Assembly (NCBI GenBank): GCA_020631175.1
Contig: JAHDHT010000195.1
Span: 1 to 6,985 of the forward strand
Direction: 5' to 3'
DNA: 6,985 nucleotides
Source of the DNA: Chitinophagales bacterium
GTDB lineage: Bacteria; Bacteroidota; Bacteroidia; Chitinophagales; JAHDHT01
Shown here: one piece after another, positions 1 through 6,218 of the stretch
Numbering within the stretch: the stretch's first letter is position 1
How the letters are laid out: every line of letters starts with the position of its first letter
Program-made: the position numbers and the translations under genes
Notes under the pieces: generated by a model
Told to the model about the DNA's origin: nothing
Databases searched by the model: none
What the model saw: the letters and a program-made list of their open reading frames with translations, nothing else

Positions 1-2
1 TA

Positions 3-557
3 TTTAAAGTAAATGGCTTTCATAAAGAATTCAGAACCAAATTCGAATGTGATGGCATGTGGGCTCAGGTATATTCATTATATAAAAATAAAGAACGCCA
101 TTATATCGATGACCTGGAGAAACGATTACTGCAGCTCAGCAACAGTAATTTCAAAATGGAAACGATTGAGATCCAAATGGTGAAAAAGAATTTCCGGATA
201 CCAACTCCTGAAGAAGTGGCGAAGAAAATTAATATTGAATATCTCCAGGCTACCGACCTGAAAGTTTACCTGCAGAAAAGAACCCAGGAACGCATTAATC
301 AAAGAAGATTAAAAGAAGCCATGATCAATTTAGGCTTCGGAGAACAGATCCCAATTCGACCGATCGGCGGTGGAGATCCTTTAAGATGTTACCGTGTGGT
401 AAAACTGAATGAAGATGAAATTGAATCATTAAAAACCGGACATCAATATTCTTCTGCACACAAAACTGCTCAATCTCCAGAGCAACAAAAAGACCAGGAA
501 AAAGACAAAGAAATATTTAATCAAGGAAAAGATCCGGAAGATCCATTTAACTATTAA
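3..557 (+). CDS. VapE-like replication/primase-helicase protein, C-terminal part (5' truncated by window edge)
   Basis: The frame is open from base 3 to the TAA at 555-557, so the ATG at 57 is almost certainly internal and the gene begins outside the window; 184 residues are visible. The WAQVYSLYKNKERHYIDD segment followed by a helical stretch resembles the end of the VapE (virulence-associated protein E) P-loop domain. The next segment, with ATDLKVYLQKRTQ, INQRRLKEAMINLGFG and CYRVVKL, resembles the winged-helix-like tail (DUF3874 type) of Bacteroidota VapE proteins. The last 50 residues are a polar, Q/K/E-rich tail. VapE-family proteins are predicted helicase/primase partners in replication of phages and integrative elements; the Walker motifs that would prove this lie outside the window. 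The stop overlaps the next start by one base (TAATG), suggesting co-transcription. The family call is from pattern recognition, not a search. Confidence 0.62.
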   Translation, partial: FKVNGFHKEFRTKFECDGMWAQVYSLYKNKERHYIDDLEKRLLQLSNSNFKMETIEIQMVKKNFRIPTPEEVAKKINIEYLQATDLKVYLQKRTQERINQRRLKEAMINLGFGEQIPIRPIGGGDPLRCYRVVKLNEDEIESLKTGHQYSSAHKTAQSPEQQKDQEKDKEIFNQGKDPEDPFNY

Positions 558-880
558 TGATGAGCAAGTTTGACGACTATTCACCAGTACCGATAAACCG
601 AAAAGATGAAAGTTTAAATTGGTTTAGAAGAGATAAATCTTGGTCGAGATGGGTTAATCGATTACCGGATGGATATAAGAAGCTATCTGCATGGTCAGAT
701 ATATTTCATGTTAGAGAAGAACATGGTCAGCGTTTCTATTATCCTAAAAGGGATGTATCTTTATTGTGTAAGCAATATGGAACTGAATTATATTATGAAT
801 TAGAATTATTTTCGATTAGTCATCCGAAATATTTCTTTGAATTAAGGAAGACAATATTTCTTAAAGAAGAACTTGACTAG
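557..880 (+). CDS. 107-aa hypothetical protein, translationally coupled to the VapE-like gene
   Basis: I do not recognise this family. Two adjacent ATGs (557 and 560) give MMSK or MSK; the first shares a base with the upstream TAA, so coupled translation is likely and no separate Shine-Dalgarno is seen. The protein is soluble, with no signal peptide or membrane segment. It is rich in Trp, Tyr, Arg and Lys near the N-terminus (WFRRDKSWSRWVNRLP) and has a Tyr/Phe-rich C-terminal half (YGTELYYELELFSISHPKYFF). The basic-aromatic N-terminal stretch would suit nucleic-acid or protein binding, but that is inference. Codons are more A/T-rich than in the preceding gene, so it may be cargo rather than element core. 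It ends 76 bp from the convergent peptidase gene. Confidence 0.6.
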   Translation: MMSKFDDYSPVPINRKDESLNWFRRDKSWSRWVNRLPDGYKKLSAWSDIFHVREEHGQRFYYPKRDVSLLCKQYGTELYYELELFSISHPKYFFELRKTIFLKEELD

Positions 881-892
881 TTTCTATCTCAG

Positions 893-923
893 ATTAAAAT
901 TTGTTGAGTTTAATGTTTTTTTA
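893..923 (+). terminator. Weak candidate terminator for the plus-strand pair
   Basis: In the 76-bp convergent gap, ATTAAA (893-898) can pair with TTTAAT (909-914) across a 10-nt loop, followed by G and eight T (916-923). The stem is only six A/T pairs, and CTCA (888-891) could pair instead with TGAG (905-908). The position and T-tract fit a terminator; the stem is too weak to be confident. Confidence 0.25.
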
Positions 924-956
924 AAGCTGTATTAATAAGAATCCCAAATCAAATGA

Positions 957-1679
957 TTACTTTTTTGATTGGATTGATTTTGGTATCAAGTTATTTTCAT
1001 TTAAGACTTCCAAAACTGGTTCTACACTTAATGCGGAAAGATAACCTAGCTCTGTTGCCTTTTTATCTGCAACTAAAGACTTCACCAGTAAGCCCAAAAG
1101 ACTACCATTTTCCATTATTACCGGACCTCCACTATAACCACCTCTCGCAATAGTTCCCAGTATAAATTCTGGATGGCTTCCAAACGTTGTTTCTATTATT
1201 GCATTAACTTCTGCTTTAGCTGCAGTCAAGAATACATTATTTGCGGTAGGAATTGGAGGATAACCTAATACAATTGCTTCTTTTAGGATAAAATTGTAAT
1301 CACTAATTTCTTTACTTGCAAAATACCCCATTGGAATAAAATCCATATCATCTTTATCGCACTGTACTACTGCAACATCATCATCCTTATGGTAGTATGG
1401 ACCTTTTAGAATATTTAGTTTTTGAGGTTCTATAGTAATATATTCATTTGGCACGCCATATTCACCATAGCCCTTACTACTATCCTCCATATAAGAAACT
1501 TCTGTTGTAGCAATTTCTGAAATTTTTAAGTCTTTAACTACATGAGCCGCAGTAACAAAAACTCCATCACCTAGGTGAAAAGATGAGCCTATTGATTTGT
1601 CTCCCTCTTTATTTATAGTTTCAATATATGCTAATGCCCCTTTTGTATTAATATATGCATTTCTTAATTTCTCAAACAT
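957..1679 (-). CDS. Cytoplasmic trypsin-like serine peptidase (S1 fold)
   Basis: A 240-aa chymotrypsin-fold peptidase. The catalytic triad is visible in the expected order: His46 in VTAAHVV, Asp101 in KDDDVAVVQ, and Ser183 in GGYSGGPV, with the GDGVFVTAAH strand before the histidine and a LLGLLVKS strand after the serine. At 240 aa it is little more than the bare protease domain: no PDZ domain, no membrane anchor and no signal peptide (it begins MFEKLRNAYINTKGALAYIE), so it should act in the cytoplasm, unlike secreted or periplasmic DegP/HtrA proteins. The ATG at 1679 is preceded by an A/T-rich leader without a Shine-Dalgarno. It lies 95 bp downstream of the Type IIG gene on the same strand, so it may be co-transcribed. 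Trypsin-like domains occur as effectors in bacterial conflict systems; a defence role here is inferred from position only. The substrate cannot be deduced. Confidence 0.85.
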   Translation of the reverse strand: MFEKLRNAYINTKGALAYIETINKEGDKSIGSSFHLGDGVFVTAAHVVKDLKISEIATTEVSYMEDSSKGYGEYGVPNEYITIEPQKLNILKGPYYHKDDDVAVVQCDKDDMDFIPMGYFASKEISDYNFILKEAIVLGYPPIPTANNVFLTAAKAEVNAIIETTFGSHPEFILGTIARGGYSGGPVIMENGSLLGLLVKSLVADKKATELGYLSALSVEPVLEVLNENNLIPKSIQSKK

Positions 1680-1774
1680 ATTTAATGGATTTTTAATAAT
1701 TAATAGAATAATCGTTTCTTACTTTCAATATATTCCATTTTTACAATGTCTTAAAGAAATTGAAATGTCCAGTT

Positions 1775-4700
1775 TTAATCATTTTCAATTAATTGAATTT
1801 CTTCATTTGTTAACTTGTATATTCGATAGACAATTTTGTTAATTGAATCTTCAGTTTCCAAAATTTTAATTTTCAATTCTAAAATTTCATTCTTTTTTTC
1901 TTCAAATAATTCCATCCAATCAATTTCTTCACTTTTAGATAATTTATCTTGACGGCTATTTTTTAACAATTTATTTAGTTCTTTAATAAAATTTCCAAAG
2001 TCAAAGTCGTGCCACTTCTGTATTTTTTTACTTATGCTACTAAATGAAAATTGGCTTTTAAGATATTTAATAAAACTTAATTCTAATTTTTGAAAATTTG
2101 TAGTAAGACTAATAATTAAATTTGTTTTAGTATCAATATCAGTTTTATCTCCAATATTTGCAATCGGAATTTGCTCAAAATATTGTGGCTTAACTTCAAT
2201 ATAACCACCATTTCTAATGACACAAATATTTTTTAAAAAAAACCATACTAGCTTGGAGTTTAATATTGAGACTAAATATTTATGGTTTGTTGGTAGTATA
2301 ACCGCAGGCGCATTTATATAAGACCCTGTGCAGTCATAAGAAAATTTGTTACTATTTTGTAAGTTTGGAAATACAATTTTAGGGGATTCAAATGCTTTAT
2401 AATATGCGCAATTTCTTAATTCCCAAAAAAAATCACCTTGATCGTACCTTTTCTTTGCTCTTTCTTTATGTAATAAAATATGACTCATCAAATTAGGGAA
2501 ATCCCGATTCATAAATTGCAAACCAATTTCTTCATTAATATCTGAACCATATTCTTTTTTAGTCCATTTGCTTTCAAAAAGTATTAACTGTTGAACGCTT
2601 TCAGAATTAACCCACTTTGATAATTCTTTACCCTCATAAATTGGTTTTACATGAATTCCGTTCTTATATGATTTTGGAATTATAAAAGCATCATTTAAAG
2701 CTGTTTTAATACCATAATAACACTTTCCATATATATCCCGTACGGTTTTATTTTCTTTAAGTTTTAAAATGAGATTTAATTCAGATTTACTTTTAAAAAT
2801 CCAATTTTCTTGCTCTAAAGATGACTGTTCCACATTAACAATTCTATGTAAATTAATGTCATCCACTGAAGATTTTCCTTCTTTAGGTATTTTTATATAT
2901 TGAAAATTGTGATTATTGCTTTTTTTATTTTGCGCTGTTATAACAACTGGATAAGTTGTTGCTCCGTCAAATATTTGTACTTCTGTAAAATCTATATATT
3001 TCAATAAAGAAATTTCAGTTTGCAAAAAGTGTCTCAATTTTTGACCTGCTTTTGTTTTATCAAATGTATTAGATATAAAACCGAACATGCCACAATACGG
3101 TTTAAGTAACTTAAAAGATTGTTCATAAAAGTAACAAAACAAGTCTGCAGAAGCATTATATACTTGATATTTTCTTTGGAGGTATGTTTGCCATTCTCCA
3201 AAAAGCTCAGATCGAACATAAGGAGGATTTCCAATTATTACATCAAAACCACCATTGTTAAAGACGGTTTTAAATTGATCAGACCATTTAAATGCCTTCT
3301 TTCCAGCAATATTAAAATCAAAAATTATAGAATTACCACATTTAATATTTGTGTTTAAAGAACTTAGTTTCCTTCCCTTTTTAGCAGTTCTTAACCAAAG
3401 TGATAATTTAGCAATTTGAACAGACTCTTCATTTATATCGACCCCGTATAAGTTATTTTCCAAAATGGAATTTTCCACATCACTCAAAATAAAACTTTCA
3501 CCTAATAGCTTTGCATTTAACTCATCAATATATCTATGCTCTTCAATTAAAAATTCTAATGCTTGATTTAAAAATGCTCCACTACCGCAAGCCGGATCAC
3601 AAATTGTGATTTGTAAAAGCCAGTTTCGATATGTTTCTAATTTTTGCTGTAATTTTTTTAAAGTTTCTGTCCTTCTACCTTTTCGATCTTTTTCATAATC
3701 AGATTCATCAATACCTAGCTCTGTTTTCTTTTCATAGCATAATTTTCCAACTGTATTATCTACTATATACTTAGTGATATATTTAGGTGTGTAGAAAACA
3801 CCATCCTTTTTACGCTTTGTTTTCTTTTTATCAATTTCTGCTCCTTCAAGTCCCGCCTGGATCTCTTCTATCTCATTTAGGGAATGTTCGAATATGTGAC
3901 CGAGAATATTTACACTTACTTCAGATTCAAAATCATAATTACTTAATCGCTGAGTATGTTCTTCTAATAAATCATCATCAATCTTTAAATTATCGAGTAT
4001 TTCATCCGGCAAAAATAATCCACCATTATAAGCGAATATATCATGCTTCTTTCCTTTATATCCATTGTTTAAATAACCAAAATATTTTACATAACGTTGG
4101 TATAATGGTTTATAGGCATCCAGTTCTTTAAGCTGCTTCCAATCATCAATAATAATCCGGATTGAATTCGGTGGTAGTAACAATCGATCTTCTGCAAAAA
4201 AGATAAAGAGAAAACGATCCAGGAGCTTTTGAGTCTTTTTAAACAGCGTTAGCTTGTCGTATTCCGGGTTATTCCTTTGCATGCTGTCAAATAGAGCCGT
4301 CCTGAAGGCTGAATAATCCTTATATAATTGTTTGGTAATGTTTTCTTCCTGGTAAAGCGATTCATCTTTGATCTTTTTAGGAATATTTTTCAAAACAAAT
4401 TCACTTGCCAGGCAAAGCCAAAGAACTTCAAAACGTTCTTTACTCAGTTGAAAGAGATTAAACTCCTCAAAATCGACTGCATTATCGATATAAAAGCGAA
4501 GCTTCTCAAAGTTGGATGTGATCACATAAACACAAGCGGGCTGATTGTTTTTATAGCCGAAGGCTTGTGTTTCAATTTTTGATAAATCGGTGGTGTTCAT
4601 TCCTTTCAACTCGATCACAGCAAGAGCACCATCTTCATTTATAATTGCTCCATCCGTTTTCTTGGCACCTTTTACATTCTTTAATTCAGTGGTGATATTA

Positions 4701-4915
4701 AAATTCGGATTTGGATTCTTCACATAGCCCAAAACATTCACAAAAAGATCAATTAAAAATTCGCCCTGGTATTGTTCTTCTTTAGAATTCCGGATGTTTT
4801 CCTGAATTACCGGATTATGAAAGTGCTCTCGGAAAATCTCCCAAGCTTTATTAACGGCATCCTGATCAATGCCTTTAAGGTATTTCTTTAATACTGAGGT
4901 TTGGAAAAGGCTCAA
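1775..4915 (-). CDS. Type IIG (Eco57I-like) restriction-modification enzyme, single chain
   Basis: A 1046-aa fused endonuclease and adenine-N6 methyltransferase, counted from a TTG at 4915. N-terminal region: a PD-(D/E)XK-type motif with Asp88 (KKTDGAI) and Glu102-x-Lys104 (AVIELKG). Then comes a helical linker with LGHIFEHS (about 338-345) and GVFYTPKYI (372-380). The methylase carries the SAM-binding motif DPACGSGAF (440-448) and catalytic NPPY (563-566). About 635-935 is the target-recognition region, including SPKIVFPNL and a PAVILPTNHKYLVSILNSKL helix. The end is helical. The length fits Type IIG enzymes and the nuclease motif argues against BREX PglX. The frame stays open upstream to a TTG at 5110, but that extension translates hairpin repeats, and LSLFQTSVLKKYLK looks like a natural N-terminus. 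No ATG lies between residue 30 of the extended frame and the nuclease domain. The target site is unknown. Hand-counted GC is about 35% for 4021-4920 and about 27% for 2041-2520. Confidence 0.9.
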   Translation of the reverse strand: MSLFQTSVLKKYLKGIDQDAVNKAWEIFREHFHNPVIQENIRNSKEEQYQGEFLIDLFVNVLGYVKNPNPNFNITTELKNVKGAKKTDGAIINEDGALAVIELKGMNTTDLSKIETQAFGYKNNQPACVYVITSNFEKLRFYIDNAVDFEEFNLFQLSKERFEVLWLCLASEFVLKNIPKKIKDESLYQEENITKQLYKDYSAFRTALFDSMQRNNPEYDKLTLFKKTQKLLDRFLFIFFAEDRLLLPPNSIRIIIDDWKQLKELDAYKPLYQRYVKYFGYLNNGYKGKKHDIFAYNGGLFLPDEILDNLKIDDDLLEEHTQRLSNYDFESEVSVNILGHIFEHSLNEIEEIQAGLEGAEIDKKKTKRKKDGVFYTPKYITKYIVDNTVGKLCYEKKTELGIDESDYEKDRKGRRTETLKKLQQKLETYRNWLLQITICDPACGSGAFLNQALEFLIEEHRYIDELNAKLLGESFILSDVENSILENNLYGVDINEESVQIAKLSLWLRTAKKGRKLSSLNTNIKCGNSIIFDFNIAGKKAFKWSDQFKTVFNNGGFDVIIGNPPYVRSELFGEWQTYLQRKYQVYNASADLFCYFYEQSFKLLKPYCGMFGFISNTFDKTKAGQKLRHFLQTEISLLKYIDFTEVQIFDGATTYPVVITAQNKKSNNHNFQYIKIPKEGKSSVDDINLHRIVNVEQSSLEQENWIFKSKSELNLILKLKENKTVRDIYGKCYYGIKTALNDAFIIPKSYKNGIHVKPIYEGKELSKWVNSESVQQLILFESKWTKKEYGSDINEEIGLQFMNRDFPNLMSHILLHKERAKKRYDQGDFFWELRNCAYYKAFESPKIVFPNLQNSNKFSYDCTGSYINAPAVILPTNHKYLVSILNSKLVWFFLKNICVIRNGGYIEVKPQYFEQIPIANIGDKTDIDTKTNLIISLTTNFQKLELSFIKYLKSQFSFSSISKKIQKWHDFDFGNFIKELNKLLKNSRQDKLSKSEEIDWMELFEEKKNEILELKIKILETEDSINKIVYRIYKLTNEEIQLIEND

Positions 4916-4954
4916 GGTTTGGCTTTTATGGTTTTGTATTAGTGAGTAAAAGTA

Positions 4955-4979
4955 AATTTTCGTGAATTTAGCGAAAATT
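4955..4979. promoter_or_regulatory. Inverted repeat in the leader of the Type IIG gene
   Basis: AATTTTCG (4955-4962) and CGAAAATT (4972-4979) form perfect 8-bp arms around a 9-nt spacer, 40 bp upstream of the proposed TTG start. The sequence and the long spacer differ from the compact hairpins further upstream. It could be an operator for a dimeric regulator or a leader hairpin limiting expression of the restriction enzyme. No regulator gene is visible in the window, and chance is possible in A/T-rich DNA. Confidence 0.35.
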
Positions 4980-5001
4980 GTTGAAGGTACATTTACTCTA
5001 C

Positions 5002-5098
5002 TATCCGGCTTTAGCCGGATAATCATTATACATTCCGCTTTAGCGGAATACCTCTTTTGCTCGTTTACGAGCATATATTGCTCCCGGTGGCCGGGAGC
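5002..5098. repeat. Cluster of four compact perfect hairpins (REP-like)
   Basis: Four perfect inverted repeats lie within 97 bp. 5002-5021 has TATCCGGCT arms around TT. 5032-5049 has ATTCCGCT arms around TT. 5058-5073 has TGCTCGT arms around TT. 5080-5098 has GCTCCCGG arms around TGG. The stems differ in sequence; three share a central T-TT-A loop and the fourth is more GC-rich. Separations are 6-10 bp. The cluster is far more GC-rich than its surroundings. Compact, closely spaced palindromes of this kind resemble REP elements mobilised by RAYT (Y1 HUH) transposases, but no RAYT gene is present here. Read on the minus strand they would form stacked stem-loops in the leader of the Type IIG transcript if that starts upstream. 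Confidence 0.75.
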
Positions 5099-5100
5099 TC

Positions 5101-5163
5101 TACAAGGCAAAATTTCCTTTTTCGCTGGCGCGAAGCGTTAAGCGTCGGCGACATTTTGCTGTA
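5101..5163. repeat. Complex imperfect palindrome adjoining the hairpin cluster
   Basis: The outer arms are TACA plus GCAAAAT (5101-5104 and 5107-5113), matched by ATTTTGC plus TGTA (5153-5163). The inner arms TCGCTGGCG (5122-5130) and CGTCGGCGA (5143-5151) pair over nine positions if two G-T pairs are allowed. The loop is GC-rich (CGAAGCGTTAAG). The result is a two-storey structure of 63 bp directly abutting the four small hairpins, and it probably belongs to the same REP-like unit. Confidence 0.55.
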
Positions 5164-5712
5164 AAAGTACTCTGAAAAGGGCCTTAAATCGACCGAATTC
5201 GCCGCTTAGCATCCATAATCCAGGCATAAACTTGCTACAAGGCCCCTCTTTGCTACGTCAATCCTTTATTTTCTTAGTGCTGCCGAAAATGCCTATATAC
5301 ACTTTGCTACTTTGCTACAAAATGCGATCGCAAATTGCGAAAAATCGCTGAAATACACTATCTATCTATATTCTACTACTTTCTTAAAAGGTAGTAATAG
5401 TAGTAAAGGATGCTTTAAATTGTAGCAGTTGTAGCAAACTTTGAGAAAGTTCTTCAGCTATTTTTTAGGAAAATTGGTCGATTTTGGTCTTGTAGCAATG
5501 TAGCAAAGAAAAAATCGCAATTTTAGAAAGTAGAAAGGAAAAATATGCAGACAAAATTTGCCAGTCAATTTATTCTGAAAAATTTTAACCATACTTTATA
5601 TCTTTAGTGACTAAAACGTTCTTATTTTATTAGGTCTGTTATTACTGCATAAATTTAGCTTACTGTTCAATTAAATAACCTGCAAACTATCTTACTCAAA
5701 CCATTTAAATAA
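5164..5712. other. Gene-free, repeat-rich intergenic region
   Basis: No convincing gene lies in this 549-bp stretch; the longest plausible plus-strand reading with a leader is a 20-codon frame at 5544. The stretch holds the TTGCTAC/GTAGCAA array (5232-5507), the palindrome TGCGATCGCA (5323-5332), a 9-bp inverted pair AAATTGCGA (5332-5340) and TCGCAATTT (5515-5523), and a TACTAC/GTAGTA dyad (5374-5405). From about 5524 to 5712 it is plain A/T-rich DNA, presumably containing the promoter of the gene at 5713. I could not find a convincing Bacteroidota -7/-33 pair, so no promoter is placed. Confidence 0.6.
5232..5507. repeat. Eight-copy TTGCTAC / GTAGCAA array in large inverted arrangement
   Basis: TTGCTAC occurs on the plus strand at 5232-5238, 5250-5256, 5304-5310 and 5312-5318; the last two are inside tandem 8-mers TTTGCTAC at 5303 and 5311. 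The reverse complement occurs at 5422-5428 (variant GTAGCAG), 5431-5437, 5492-5498 and 5500-5506. Copies come in pairs. The inner pairs are centred near 5310 and 5430, the outer pairs near 5244 and 5500, so both share a midpoint at about 5370-5372. Close relatives TACTAC and GTAGTA lie at the middle. The longer form is TTTGCTACAAG. The pattern fits binding sites for a dimeric or oligomeric protein: replication iterons, a recombination accessory site, or an operator. The binding protein is not identifiable here. Confidence 0.7.
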
Positions 5713-6204
5713 ATGAAAATGGATCAATCGCTATATTACACATTACATATTTCTGTATTGATATGTGGATTCATAAGTTCTGTTATAGGGTTTATAATTT
5801 TAATTTATCAAATTTATCAAAGCAGAAAGACGAGAGAAGTATCTATATGCTTGACATTATCTCAACTTTCAATGGACTCAGATCTTCATGATAAATTTGG
5901 TTTTGTTTGGAATCATGATTTCAGCAAACCATTAAGTAAACAAGAACACTCAAATACTGAAAAAGTAATCGTATTTTTCGAGTTAATCGGCACGATTATA
6001 AGAGAAAATTACATGAATAGTAATTTAATAGCAGGATATTATGGTGCTCTTTTAACAGGTTGTTATGACAAACTTTACCCATTTATAAAAGATCAAAGAA
6101 GTAAACCATATAACGAAAAATATGCTGAAAATTTTGAAGAAGTTGCAAAGTTACTTTCAAAAAATCACAGAGTTAGTAAAGTAAATCCGAGGTTTAAAAA
6201 ATAG
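5713..6204 (+). CDS. Small single-TM membrane protein with DUF4760-like cytoplasmic domain
   Basis: A 163-aa protein starting at ATG 5713 (a second ATG at 5719 is possible); no Shine-Dalgarno, A/T-rich leader. Residues about 10-34 form one hydrophobic helix (ISVLICGFISSVIGFIILIY), followed by the positive QSRKTR, which predicts a cytoplasmic C-terminal body. The body has a helical FFELIGTIIRENYM segment, then a helix ending YPFIKDQRS and NFEEVAKLLSK. This order (acidic/aromatic helix, a 'pfI..qR' helix, a final 'fE.la' helix) recalls DUF4760 proteins, whose function is not established. No enzymatic motif is seen. It stands alone on the plus strand, downstream of the repeat region and convergent with the next gene. 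Its A/T-rich composition resembles the restriction/peptidase cargo more than the genes to its right. Confidence 0.7.
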   Translation: MKMDQSLYYTLHISVLICGFISSVIGFIILIYQIYQSRKTREVSICLTLSQLSMDSDLHDKFGFVWNHDFSKPLSKQEHSNTEKVIVFFELIGTIIRENYMNSNLIAGYYGALLTGCYDKLYPFIKDQRSKPYNEKYAENFEEVAKLLSKNHRVSKVNPRFKK

Positions 6205-6218
6205 CTTAATTTTTAAGC
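6196..6218 (-). terminator. Candidate intrinsic terminator of the minus-strand membrane-protein gene
   Basis: GCTTAA (6204-6209) and TTAAGC (6213-6218) form a perfect hairpin around TTT. Read on the minus strand it is followed by TA and six T (6201-6196). It overlaps the stop codons of both convergent genes (TAG 6202-6204 on plus, TAA 6208-6206 on minus). The T-tract favours termination of minus-strand transcription; on the plus strand no T-tract follows. The stem is short. Confidence 0.4.

Noticed and set aside
957..1679. A DegP/HtrA periplasmic quality-control protease
   Set aside because: No signal peptide and no PDZ domain; the 240-aa protein is little more than the catalytic domain.
3787..4131. 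A 114-codon plus-strand frame antisense to the Type IIG gene
   Set aside because: It lies entirely opposite well-conserved methylase-linker coding sequence and its His/Tyr/Leu-rich translation has no domain character; it is a shadow.
1775..4915. BREX PglX as an alternative identity for the large methylase
   Set aside because: A D...ExK nuclease motif is present at the N-terminus, and no other BREX genes (pglZ, brxC, brxL) are in the window.
5002..5163. A CRISPR array from the regularly spaced palindromes
   Set aside because: The stems differ from unit to unit and the gaps are 6-10 bp; there is no constant repeat with unique spacers and no cas gene.
5101..5163. A tRNA or tmRNA-like fold in the cloverleaf-like palindrome
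   Set aside because: No T-loop GTTCRA-type box, no anticodon-arm layout and no CCA end; the symmetry is that of a palindrome.
5179..5245. GGGCCTT (5179-5185) and AAGGCCC (5239-5245) inverted arms
   Set aside because: Only seven bp with a 53-nt spacer; not distinguishable from chance and not clearly tied to the motif array.
5544..5606. A 20-codon plus-strand frame (MQTKFASQ...) preceded by AGGAAAAAT
   Set aside because: Too short, no recognisable features, and reading-frame length is within chance in A/T-rich DNA.
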